A DNA stretch of 5,313 nucleotides from Rhodanobacteraceae bacterium UBA703 (GCA_002297645.1 DBMH01000150.1:4112-9424), one strand, 5' to 3'. Positions 1-5,313 are shown, counted from the first letter of the stretch. Notes: generated by a model not told the origin, from the sequence alone. Made by a program: numbers and translations.

Positions 1-23
1 TCTACCAACTGAGCTATTCCCGC
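1..23 (-). tRNA. tRNA-Gly, 5' part only, truncated by the window edge
   Basis: Read on the minus strand, these bases give GCGGGAATAGCTCAGTTGG followed by TAGA. This is the acceptor 5' strand, the two-base linker, the D stem and the D loop of a bacterial elongator tRNA. The acceptor strand GCGGGAA followed by TAGCTCAGTTGGTAGA matches what I know of the E. coli tRNA-Gly(GCC) family. The anticodon lies outside the window, so the amino acid is inferred from this match and from position: tRNA-Gly follows pgsA in many gammaproteobacteria, often with tRNA-Cys and tRNA-Leu behind it. The tRNA supplies glycine to ribosomes. It has its own promoter immediately upstream, so it need not depend on read-through from pgsA. 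Confidence 0.85.
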
Positions 24-34
24 GTGGGACGCGC

Positions 35-62
35 ATGATACGGTTTGGCGTCACAGAGTCAA
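35..62 (-). promoter_or_regulatory. sigma70-type promoter of the tRNA-Gly gene
   Basis: On the minus strand there is a -35 box TTGACT (57-62), a 16-base spacer and a -10 box TATCAT (35-40). Each box matches the consensus at five of six positions. A GC-rich stretch, GCGCGTCCC, follows the -10 box. Such a discriminator is characteristic of stringently controlled stable-RNA promoters. The tRNA 5' end is only 11 bases beyond the -10 box, so transcription would be expected to start about five bases before the mature tRNA. This is the best promoter match in the window. Confidence 0.8.
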
Positions 63-77
63 CACTTTTCTCGAAGG

Positions 78-91
78 TGCGACGTATCGCA
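78..91. repeat. short inverted repeat between pgsA and the tRNA promoter
   Basis: TGCGA and TCGCA flank a CGTA loop. The repeat lies between the end of pgsA and the -35 box of the tRNA promoter. In the minus-strand transcript it could fold into a five-pair hairpin, but no U-run follows, so it is not a convincing intrinsic terminator. A second small stem, GCCC/GGGC (109-119), directly follows the pgsA stop codon and also lacks a U-run. Either could be chance in GC-rich DNA. Confidence 0.2.
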
Positions 92-119
92 ACGCCGGAC
101 GCGCGACGGCCCGCGGGGC

Positions 120-716
120 TCACTTGTGCCCGCGCAGGATCGGCCATGCCGCACGCACGTATTGCAGGCCCGACCAGATCGTCAGGATCGCCGCGACCAC
201 GAGCAGGCCTTCGCCGATGCGGTAGTAGCGCAGCTCCGGGAAATCGCGCTGGTGCAGCAGCACGACGATCGCGACGATCTGCATCGCCGTCTTGACCTTG
301 CCGATCATCGCCACGCCGACGCGCGCGCGCTGCCCGATCTCGGCCATCCATTCGCGCAACGCCGAGATGCTGATCTCGCGGCCGACGATCACCGCGCTGG
401 TCACCGCCATCATCGGCGTGTGGTTCTGCTGCACGAGCAGGAACAGCGTGACCGCGACCATCAGCTTGTCCGCGACGGGATCGAGGAAGGCGCCGAACGC
501 CGACGTCATGCCGTAGCGGCGGGCGATCCAGCCATCCAGCCAGTCGGTCACCGCGGCGGCGACGAAGATGCCCGCGGCGACCAGGTTCGAACCGCGGAAG
601 TCGGCGTAGAACACGAGCACCATCACCGGCAGCAGCGCGATGCGGAACAGTGTCAGCGCCGTCGGCAGCGTGATCTTCAACGATGGGTTCGTGCTGTTAT
701 CCATGGAAGCTCGCAT
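120..716 (-). CDS. pgsA: CDP-diacylglycerol--glycerol-3-phosphate 3-phosphatidyltransferase (phosphatidylglycerophosphate synthase)
   Basis: This inner-membrane enzyme joins CDP-diacylglycerol and sn-glycerol 3-phosphate into phosphatidylglycerophosphate and CMP, the committed step to phosphatidylglycerol and cardiolipin. The 198-residue product carries the complete CDP-alcohol phosphatidyltransferase signature D58-x2-D61-G62-x2-A65-R66-x8-G75-x3-D79-x3-D83, so the metal-binding and catalytic aspartates are all present. Hydrophobic segments lie around residues 20-37, 43-57, 86-115, 143-155 and 169-186, as expected for a multi-pass protein. The REWMAEIG stretch (121-128) also matches the E. 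coli enzyme. The 5' end overlaps uvrC, which suggests translational coupling. Start choice is uncertain. The ATG at 716 gives 198 residues and the ATG at 704 gives 194. Homologues begin near residue 13, where an in-frame TTG lies at 680. None has a strong Shine-Dalgarno sequence. The function is secure. Confidence 0.95.
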   Translation of the reverse strand: MRASMDNSTNPSLKITLPTALTLFRIALLPVMVLVFYADFRGSNLVAAGIFVAAAVTDWLDGWIARRYGMTSAFGAFLDPVADKLMVAVTLFLLVQQNHTPMMAVTSAVIVGREISISALREWMAEIGQRARVGVAMIGKVKTAMQIVAIVVLLHQRDFPELRYYRIGEGLLVVAAILTIWSGLQYVRAAWPILRGHK

Positions 717-2583
717 AGATCCGTTCGGCCAGGTCCCGGCTGATGCCCTTCACCTGCATGAGTTCCTCGATGCCCGCTTTCGACAGGCCGCCGAGGCCGC
801 CGAAGTGCCGCAGCAGGGCCGCCCTGCGGCGCGCGCCGACACCGGCGACCTCTTCCAGCGTGCTCGTCTCGCGCGCCTTCTCGCGACGGCCGCGATGGCC
901 GGTGATCGCGAAACGGTGCGCCTCGTCGCGCACGCTCTGGACCAGGTGAGAGGCCAGAGACTCGGGCCCGGGCCAGAGGGTGCGGCCTGTGCGCCCGATG
1001 ATCAAGGTTTCGTCGCCGGCCTTTCGCGCCTCGCCCTTGGCGACGCCGACCACCGGCACGCCCTGGAGGCCCAGTTCGTCGAGCACCTCGATCGCCTGCT
1101 GCAGCTGGCCCTTGCCGCCGTCGATCAGCAGGAGGTCCGGGAGCTTCACCAGCGACTCGTCGATGCGCAGCGGCTTGGCGGCACTTTCGCCCGCCATCGC
1201 GTCGGCGACCGCATCGTTCGCCGCGGCGGCGCGACGGAAGCGACGCTGCAAGGCCTGGCGCATCGCCGCGTAGTCGTCGCCGCCGGTGATGCCGGTGATG
1301 TTGAAGCGCCGGTACTGGGACTTTTCCGCCCCCTCGGGGCCGTACACGACGCAGGACGCGACCGTCGCTTCGCCCATCGTGTGGCTGATGTCGAAGCACT
1401 CGATGCGCTTCGGCGTCTCCTCGAGCCCGAGCAGGTCCCGCAGCGCCTCGAAGCGCGCGAGCTGGGTCTGCCGGCTGGCGAGGCGCGACGCAAGCGAGGC
1501 CTCCGCATTGCGGATCGCCAGGTCGCGGAAGCGCGCACGTTCGCTGCGCACGCTCGTCTTGATCTCGACCGCATGTCCCGCCTGCGCGCTGAACGCCTCC
1601 GACAGCGGTACCGCATCCTCGATCGCGTGGCTCAGGATCAACTCGGACGGCAATGGCCGTTCGAGATAGTACTGCGCGACGAACGACGCGAGGATCACCG
1701 CCTCGTCGGCCTCCGTGGGCAGGCGCGGAAAGAAGTCGCGCGACCCGAGCGCCACGCCGTTGCGGAAGAACAGCACGCTGACGCAGGCCACGCCGTTGCG
1801 GATCGCGCAGGCGATCACGTCCATGTCGGCGCTGGCGCCCTGTACGAAATGGTTCGCCTGCACGCGCTTGACCGCCGCGATGCGGTCGCGGATCTGCGCC
1901 GCGCGCTCGAACGCGAGTTCCGCGCTGGCGCGCTCCATCGACGCGACGAGCTCGTCCATGATCGCGCCGGCACGCCCGTCCAGGAACATCTCGGCATGAC
2001 GCACGTTCTGCGCATAGTCCTCGACCGACACGAGGCCGACGCACGGCGCCGTGCAGCGATTGATCTGGTACTGCAAGCACGGCCGCGAGCGGTTCCTGAA
2101 ATAGCTTTCCTCGCAGTTGCGGATGCGGAACAGCTTCTGCACCAGGTCGAGCGTCGCGCGCACCGCGCCCGCGCTCGGAAACGGACCGAAATAGCGTCCG
2201 GCCTCATTGCGCGCGCCGCGATGGAAGGCCAGCCGGGGATAGTCGCCCACCGTCAGGTGGATGTAGGGATAGCTCTTGTCGTCGCGCAGGACGATGTTGT
2301 AGCGCGGCTTCAGCGTCTTGATCAGCTGGGCCTCGAGCAGCAGCGCCTCGGCCTCGGTGCGCGTGACCGTGGTCTCCATCCGCGCGATCTGCGCGACCAT
2401 CGATGCGATGCGCGGCTGCAGCGCCGGCTTCAGGAAGTAGCTGCCGACACGCTTCTTCAGGTTGCCGGCCTTGCCGACGTAGAGCAGTTCGTCCGCGGCA
2501 TCGAACATGCGGTACACGCCCGGCGCACCGGTCAGCGTACGGACGAAGATCTTGCCGTCGAAAGGCTCGGCCGTTGCGTTCAA
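697..2583 (-). CDS. uvrC: UvrABC excinuclease subunit C
   Basis: UvrC makes both incisions, 3' and 5' of a bulky lesion, after UvrA/UvrB damage recognition in nucleotide excision repair. The 628-residue product has the full architecture. A GIY-YIG nuclease domain covers about 20-100 (GVY at 22-24, YVG at 35-37, K38, R45, E84). Four cysteines, C157, C169, C177 and C181, have the C-x11-C-x7-C-x3-C spacing of E. coli UvrC, where an iron-sulfur cluster has been reported. A UVR motif that contacts UvrB lies near 206-241. The RNase H-like nuclease has D398 (FDIS), D488 (LIDGG) and H556 (EAHRF). Two helix-hairpin-helix motifs cover about 575-625. The frame stays open to an ATG at 2778, with another at 2640, but the added residues do not look like UvrC. 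The TTG at 2583 has GGTGG seven bases upstream and places PGVYRM at residue 21, close to E. coli. The 3' end overlaps pgsA. Confidence 0.95.
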   Translation of the reverse strand: MNATAEPFDGKIFVRTLTGAPGVYRMFDAADELLYVGKAGNLKKRVGSYFLKPALQPRIASMVAQIARMETTVTRTEAEALLLEAQLIKTLKPRYNIVLRDDKSYPYIHLTVGDYPRLAFHRGARNEAGRYFGPFPSAGAVRATLDLVQKLFRIRNCEESYFRNRSRPCLQYQINRCTAPCVGLVSVEDYAQNVRHAEMFLDGRAGAIMDELVASMERASAELAFERAAQIRDRIAAVKRVQANHFVQGASADMDVIACAIRNGVACVSVLFFRNGVALGSRDFFPRLPTEADEAVILASFVAQYYLERPLPSELILSHAIEDAVPLSEAFSAQAGHAVEIKTSVRSERARFRDLAIRNAEASLASRLASRQTQLARFEALRDLLGLEETPKRIECFDISHTMGEATVASCVVYGPEGAEKSQYRRFNITGITGGDDYAAMRQALQRRFRRAAAANDAVADAMAGESAAKPLRIDESLVKLPDLLLIDGGKGQLQQAIEVLDELGLQGVPVVGVAKGEARKAGDETLIIGRTGRTLWPGPESLASHLVQSVRDEAHRFAITGHRGRREKARETSTLEEVAGVGARRRAALLRHFGGLGGLSKAGIEELMQVKGISRDLAERIYASFHG

Positions 2584-2590
2584 AGTCGAT

Positions 2591-2595
2591 CCACC
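2591..2595 (-). promoter_or_regulatory. ribosome binding site supporting a TTG start for uvrC
   Basis: The minus strand reads GGTGG, then ATCGACT, then TTG. The seven-base spacing is normal for a Shine-Dalgarno element, although GGTGG pairs imperfectly with the anti-SD. The alternative ATG at 2640 has no such element at a suitable distance and would add 19 residues with no UvrC resemblance. This supports the TTG at 2583 as the start but does not prove it. Confidence 0.45.
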
Positions 2596-2609
2596 ACTGT
2601 TGCTATCGC

Positions 2610-2624
2610 GAATCCGGAGGATTC
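2610..2624. repeat. perfect inverted repeat in the uvrC leader
   Basis: GAATCC and GGATTC arms of six bases flank a three-base loop. On the minus-strand transcript this hairpin would lie about 26 bases before the TTG start, and its loop region contains the pyrimidine run CCUCC. A competing pairing, GGAG with CTCC just upstream, is also possible. It could affect uvrC translation or could be chance. Confidence 0.3.
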
Positions 2625-2711
2625 TCCACGCCGCCACCATAGATCGACGCCCGCAGGGAGGCGCGCGGCTCCGTCGCCTCGTGCCGCGACGATCCGGCCG
2701 GGGCGGGACAA

Positions 2712-2724
2712 TGCGGGTCCCGCA
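2712..2724. repeat. 13-base palindrome upstream of uvrC
   Basis: TGCGGG and CCCGCA flank a single central base, giving a symmetrical operator-like site about 130 bases before the uvrC start. The octamer GCGGGACA occurs on the plus strand at 2703-2710 and again at 2796-2803 in the same leader. Between the phosphatase stop (2827) and the uvrC start there is no convincing -35/-10 pair. The nearest is TTGCAG with CATTGT at 17-base spacing, overlapping the palindrome, and its -10 box is poor. The rest of 2584-2826 holds no gene I can support. Confidence 0.3.
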
Positions 2725-2826
2725 GCGCGCCTGCAAGGGAAGCCTCCCGAAACCGTGGCGCAATCCCGTTGCGCGCACCGAGAAAGCGCGGTCATGCGGG
2801 ACAGTACGAAATCGGCCCGGTACCTG

Positions 2827-3276
2827 CTAGCCGCGCAATCGAGCGATCCAGGCAGCGACGCCGGAGCGCGCCAGCGCGATGACCTGCTCGAAATCCTCGT
2901 CGCCGCCGTCGTACGGATCCGGCACCTCCGCGTCCCCGAGGAACAGCATCGGCACGGCATCGGCCGGGGCGAGGCTGCGCAGCTCGCGCAGGTTCTCGCG
3001 ATCCATCGCAAGCACGTGGTCGAACGCGGCGAAGTCCTCTCGACGGAACTGACGCGCGCGATGCCCGGAAAGATCGTAGCCGTGCGCCGCCGCGAAGCGA
3101 ACGGAGCGCGGATCGGCACCGTGGCCGACGTGATAGCCGGCCGTTCCGGCCGAAGCCACTTCGACGCTCAGTCCGGCACGGGCGAACTCCGTCCGTGCGA
3201 CCGCCTCCACGGTCGGAGAGCGGCAGATGTTGCCGAGGCACACATAGAGAAATGATGGATTCCTATGGTTTTTCAT
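2827..3276 (-). CDS. low-molecular-weight protein-tyrosine phosphatase
   Basis: The product is a cytoplasmic 149-residue cysteine phosphatase that removes phosphate from tyrosine residues by a cysteinyl-phosphate intermediate. The P-loop C13-LGNIC-R19-SP near the N terminus fits the C-x5-R-S/T signature, with nucleophile C13 and phosphate-binding R19. The general-acid loop is D120-P-Y-DGG. G71-H-R-A-R-Q is the usual mid-protein motif. Length and domain span match the family completely. The ATG at 3276 is chosen because it puts the P-loop at residue 13. The frame extends to an ATG at 3324, adding 16 residues without family resemblance. No strong Shine-Dalgarno precedes either. The physiological substrate cannot be read from sequence. 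Wzb-type relatives act on exopolysaccharide tyrosine kinases, but no such kinase is in view. It probably precedes uvrC in the same transcription direction, with a promoter at 3333-3361. Confidence 0.93.
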   Translation of the reverse strand: MKNHRNPSFLYVCLGNICRSPTVEAVARTEFARAGLSVEVASAGTAGYHVGHGADPRSVRFAAAHGYDLSGHRARQFRREDFAAFDHVLAMDRENLRELRSLAPADAVPMLFLGDAEVPDPYDGGDEDFEQVIALARSGVAAWIARLRG

Positions 3277-3332
3277 GAACTTGGTTGCCGCACCCGCCAC
3301 TCCGAGAACAGCGGACCATGGCATCGACCGTA

Positions 3333-3361
3333 AATAAAATCAAATACATACGATCGTACAA
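3333..3361 (-). promoter_or_regulatory. probable promoter of the phosphatase gene
   Basis: On the minus strand TTGTAC (3356-3361) and TTTATT (3333-3338) are separated by 17 bases. The -35 box matches three and the -10 box four of six consensus positions. The site lies in the most AT-rich stretch of the window (about 3330-3370), which is striking in otherwise GC-rich DNA. It would start transcription near 3326, leaving a leader of about 50 bases before the ATG at 3276. It may also serve uvrC and pgsA. Confidence 0.5.
3349..3358. repeat. 10-base perfect palindrome inside the phosphatase promoter
   Basis: TACGATCGTA is its own reverse complement. It covers half of the -35 box and part of the spacer of the proposed minus-strand promoter, which is where a repressor could block RNA polymerase. 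The binding protein, if any, is unknown. Confidence 0.4.
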
Positions 3362-3374
3362 CGGAAGAATTCCG
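3362..3374. repeat. inverted repeat directly upstream of the -35 box
   Basis: CGGAA and TTCCG arms flank a GAA loop. The repeat abuts the proposed -35 box at 3356-3361 on its upstream side, a position suited to an activator site. An eight-base palindrome CGTCGACG follows at 3379-3386. Short arms mean chance is possible. Confidence 0.3.
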
Positions 3375-3742
3375 AGTACGTCGACGCATTTGCAGGCATT
3401 CCCGGCCTCGACGGCCTCCCACAGGGACGGCGGACACGATGCCGGAGCAGCGCGGCACAGAACGGTGCCTCGACGTGCGCCGTCATTCCGAGTCCGGGCA
3501 ATTGCCGATTTGCTCCGGCAAAACGCATCGGAACCAATCACGGCCGGCGTCGCGGTCGGGCCTGTCGCGGGAAACCAACCTCGCCCGTGAAGGGCATGAG
3601 CCTTGTCCAGCCGCTTGCGGCAACGGGTCTGCCTGCTTGGTGCAACTCGAGGGACGCGGAGCCGGCAACTTCGATAGCTGGGTGGACGTTATGCTGTGCC
3701 TGCTTCTGCTGCTTCATCCGCTCAACGCACCCAGCGACCGCC
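3375..3742. other. intergenic stretch between divergent phosphatase and paiB genes, no supported gene
   Basis: Open frames cross this stretch on both strands, but their products are low-complexity Arg/Pro/Ser/Ala-rich peptides with no recognisable motif, and none has a good ribosome site. A small inverted repeat, GCCGC-TT-GCGGC, lies at 3610-3621. TATGCT at 3690-3695 resembles a -10 box for paiB, but no acceptable -35 box stands 16-18 bases before it. I see no RNA gene or mobile-element end. Confidence 0.5.
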
Positions 3743-4411
3743 ATGTACTCGCCCCGCCTGTTCGCCGAATCACGCCCCGAAGAACTCCACCGAATCGTGC
3801 GCGAGCACCCTTTCGGCATGCTGGTGACGTGCAGAGCGACGGGCCTGGAGGCCGACCACCTCCCCTTTCTGCTGGACGCCGGGCGGGGGCCTTCGGGCAC
3901 CTTGCTGGCCCATGTCGCGCGCTCCAACCCGGTCTGGCGCGAAGTCCGGGACGGTGACGCGGTGATGGTGGTTTTCCACGGCCCGCAAGGCTACATCTCG
4001 CCCAACTGGTATCCGAGCAAGCAGGAGACGCATCGACATGTCCCGACCTGGAATTACGAAGTGGTCCATGCTCACGGCACTCTCCGGGTGCGCGACGACG
4101 AGAAATTCCTTCGTGGAGTCGTCGGTCGGCTGACGCGAGCGCACGAGGCTGGCCAGCCCGCGCCATGGCGCATGAGCGATGCCCCCGCGGACTACCTGGC
4201 CGACGCATTGGGCCAGATCGTCGGCATCGAAGTGGAGCTGACCCGGATCGAGGGCAAGCGCAAGCTGAGCCAGAATCGGGACAGGCGGGATTTCGAAAGC
4301 ACGGTCCGGGCCCTGGAGGACCGCGGAAGGTCGGACCTGGCGAACGCAATGAGGCGGGCCAGGGAACCGGACCCGACCGAGGATCAGTCCCCGGCGCCGG
4401 CCATCCGATGA
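3743..4411 (+). CDS. paiB: PaiB-type FMN-binding negative transcriptional regulator family protein
   Basis: The product is 222 residues long, near the usual length of the PaiB family, which has a flavin-reductase-like split-barrel fold and binds FMN. Bacillus subtilis PaiB was described as a repressor affecting sporulation and degradative enzymes. The role in proteobacteria is poorly defined, so the annotation is by family, not proven function. Visible hallmarks are MYSPRLF at the N terminus, HPFGMLVT (22-29), E36ADHLPFLLD, HVARSNPVWR (57-66), the signature GYISPNWYPSKQET (83-96) followed by PTWNYEVVHAHG (101-112), and a C-terminal GKRKLSQNR (171-179). The start at 3743 matches the family N terminus exactly. 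The frame extends upstream to 3587, but the extra 52 residues are Cys-rich and unlike the family. No clear Shine-Dalgarno is seen. It is the only convincing plus-strand gene, divergent from the phosphatase and convergent with kdsB, and by eye uses more AGG/CGG/GGG codons than its neighbours. Confidence 0.9.
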   Translation: MYSPRLFAESRPEELHRIVREHPFGMLVTCRATGLEADHLPFLLDAGRGPSGTLLAHVARSNPVWREVRDGDAVMVVFHGPQGYISPNWYPSKQETHRHVPTWNYEVVHAHGTLRVRDDEKFLRGVVGRLTRAHEAGQPAPWRMSDAPADYLADALGQIVGIEVELTRIEGKRKLSQNRDRRDFESTVRALEDRGRSDLANAMRRAREPDPTEDQSPAPAIR

Positions 4412-4815
4412 ATTCGGTGATCGACCGATGAAGGCGGCGCAAAGCATGTGCCGAAAAATGGCGAACCGACATTGGCCTGTCCGCCACGGCTTGCTCGACG
4501 TGTTGCCCGACACCGTTCGGGAAGGAGCAGGGCGAACTCGCGCACCGAAACAGCACGCGGGGACCGCCGGGGATTCGACGACTCGACAAGGAACGCCTCC
4601 CTGCCCTCTCCTGCATCCCGTCGCGCCGTAGCGACGTGACGTTGCCCGCGTTCGAGCGGAAGGATCACGCCCGCGCGGCGGTAGGGGCGGTCAGGCGGCA
4701 AGTCGTCGGCCAGGGATACTGCCGCAGTGTCGAGCCAGCCCGACAACCGCGCCTCCACGGCCCTGGCGCGGGCGGCGGGTCCGGCGCTGTTCGGGAAATG
4801 GGACTCGATCGCCAT
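4384..4815 (-). pseudogene. hypothetical 143-codon frame downstream of kdsB, probably a truncated gene remnant (possibly Nudix-like)
   Basis: The frame opens with ATG 39 bases after the kdsB stop, in the same direction, as expected for a co-transcribed gene. Its first 57 codons (4645-4815) look coding. Counted by hand, about 86 percent end in G or C, and the peptide is ordered (helical, Ala-rich, with RLSGWLDTA, then RPYRRAGVILPLERG). The next 57 codons drop to about 61 percent, and the product becomes Arg/Ser-rich noise. The RRAGVILPL stretch resembles the first beta strand of Nudix coenzyme A pyrophosphatases, but this is a weak impression. No Nudix box (G-x5-E-x7-REUxEExGU) appears afterwards in any frame. 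The tail overlaps the end of paiB on the opposite strand by 28 bases. I read it as a 5' gene fragment running into unrelated DNA. A genuine small hypothetical protein is the alternative. Confidence 0.35.
4412..4644. other. region after paiB without a supported gene
   Basis: Apart from the degraded minus-strand frame described separately, only a 67-codon plus-strand frame (4428-4631) occurs, with no recognisable motif and no Shine-Dalgarno. Base composition is less GC-skewed at third positions than in the flanking genes. A stem CCCGA/TCGGG with a six-base loop lies at 4504-4519 but lacks a T-run on either strand, so it is a poor terminator candidate. Confidence 0.4.
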
Positions 4816-4854
4816 GCACGCCGACGCGCGACGGCGCCCGGACGCCCGCTCGAT

Positions 4855-5313
4855 CTACTGGCGACCGGCGAGCAGCCGTTCGACACGCGCGAGATCCTCG
4901 GCGGTATCGACGCCGGGCGGGAACGGTTCCGGTGCGATGCGCACGGCGATCGCATGGCCGTGTTCGAGCGCGCGCAGTTGTTCCAGTGCCTCGAGCGACT
5001 CGAGCGGCGTGCGCGGCAAGGTCGCGAAGCGGCGCAGGAAGCCGGCGCGATACGCGTAGATGCCGATGTGGCGGAGGAACGGCCCCGCGGGCAGGCGTGC
5101 GCGATCGTGCGCGAACGCGTCACGCGGCCACGGCAGCGGCGCACGGCTGAAATACAGCGCGCGGCCGGACTCGGCGCGCGCGAGCTTGACGCAGTTCGGA
5201 TCGAACAGTTCCTCGACCGAGCCGACCGGCGTCGCCAGCGTCGCCATCGGCGCGTCGTCCGCGGCCAGCGCGGCGGCGACCTCGCGGATGCCGCTGGCCG
5301 GCGCCAGCGGCTC
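4855..5313 (-). CDS. kdsB: 3-deoxy-manno-octulosonate cytidylyltransferase (CMP-Kdo synthetase), C-terminal part, 5' end beyond the window
   Basis: KdsB couples CTP and Kdo to give CMP-Kdo and pyrophosphate in the cytoplasm, activating Kdo for transfer to lipid A precursors in lipopolysaccharide synthesis. The 152 residues present align by eye with roughly the last 60 percent of the E. coli enzyme. The window opens at EPLAPASGIREV, just after the conserved GDEP turn. It continues with MATLATPV, VKLARAESGRALYFSRAPLPW, FLRHIGIYAYRAGFLRRF, the PLE-x5-LEQLRALEHG stretch and the C-terminal GVDTAEDLARVE. The frame is intact from the window edge to the TAG at 4855, and all C-terminal family motifs are present. 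The N-terminal CTP-binding motif lies outside. In Xanthomonas relatives, as I recall, kdsB precedes the phosphatase gene, so the 1.5-kb gap here containing paiB stands out. Confidence 0.95.
   Translation of the reverse strand, partial: EPLAPASGIREVAAALAADDAPMATLATPVGSVEELFDPNCVKLARAESGRALYFSRAPLPWPRDAFAHDRARLPAGPFLRHIGIYAYRAGFLRRFATLPRTPLESLEALEQLRALEHGHAIAVRIAPEPFPPGVDTAEDLARVERLLAGRQ

Noticed and set aside
2584..2778. N-terminal extension of UvrC to an ATG at 2778 or 2640
   Set aside because: The added residues are Arg-rich, lack resemblance to UvrC and would put the GIY-YIG domain unusually far from the start. The TTG at 2583 has a better-spaced ribosome site.
640..3255. An 871-codon plus-strand open frame antisense to uvrC and the phosphatase gene
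   Set aside because: It is a mirror of strong GC codon bias in the real minus-strand genes. The product is Arg/Ala/Asp/His-rich with no domain, while the opposite strand encodes complete UvrC and phosphatase motifs.
3285..3590. Plus-strand frame across the phosphatase promoter region
   Set aside because: The peptide has no recognisable domain, no ribosome site precedes it, and it runs through the AT-rich promoter and palindromes.
3690..3695. TATGCT as the -10 box of a paiB promoter
   Set aside because: No hexamer resembling TTGACA lies 16-18 bases upstream, so a promoter cannot be supported from sequence alone.
3587..3742. N-terminal extension of PaiB to the ATG at 3587
   Set aside because: PaiB proteins begin at the MY-x-P-x-x-F motif at 3743. 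The extra 52 residues include a Cys-rich run that is not a family feature or a convincing signal peptide.
4504..4519. CCCGA/TCGGG stem as a terminator between the convergent paiB and kdsB transcripts
   Set aside because: There are only five base pairs and no T-run on either strand, so it does not meet the intrinsic-terminator pattern.
4428..4631. A 67-codon plus-strand frame just after paiB
   Set aside because: It has no Shine-Dalgarno, no motif and no coding-like third-position bias. The spacing after paiB alone is not enough to call it a gene.

Overview
This window looks like a piece of chromosome from a GC-rich gammaproteobacterium, most likely a member of the Xanthomonadales (Lysobacterales). 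The evidence is the gene order kdsB, low-molecular-weight phosphatase, uvrC, pgsA, tRNA-Gly, all on the minus strand. The uvrC-pgsA-tRNA(Gly) end of this order is also found in enterics; the kdsB/phosphatase end is, as I recall it, typical of Xanthomonas relatives. The taxonomic placement is inference; no search was run.

Layout from left to right. Bases 1-23 are the 5' end of a minus-strand tRNA-Gly that runs off the left edge, with a good sigma70-type promoter at 35-62. pgsA (phosphatidylglycerophosphate synthase) fills 120-716 and overlaps the end of uvrC (excinuclease subunit C, 697-2583, probable TTG start). A leader of about 240 bases with small palindromes separates uvrC from the phosphatase gene (2827-3276). 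That gene has a plausible promoter at 3333-3361, which contains a 10-bp palindrome and has a second inverted repeat beside it. A gene-free stretch (3375-3742) follows, then the only convincing plus-strand gene, a PaiB-type FMN-binding regulator (3743-4411). A further region of low coding character (4412-4644) leads to a minus-strand fragment downstream of kdsB (4645-4815 is coding-like). The 3' part of kdsB (CMP-Kdo synthetase) runs off the right edge from 4855.

The minus-strand genes are housekeeping functions: Kdo activation for lipopolysaccharide, a tyrosine phosphatase, nucleotide excision repair, phospholipid synthesis and a tRNA. They probably form one or two transcription units read right to left. 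The paiB block runs against this direction. It lies beside a reading frame whose coding character stops abruptly, so an insertion or rearrangement between kdsB and the phosphatase gene is the most interesting hypothesis here. I found no CRISPR array, transposase, phage gene or clearly new multi-gene system.
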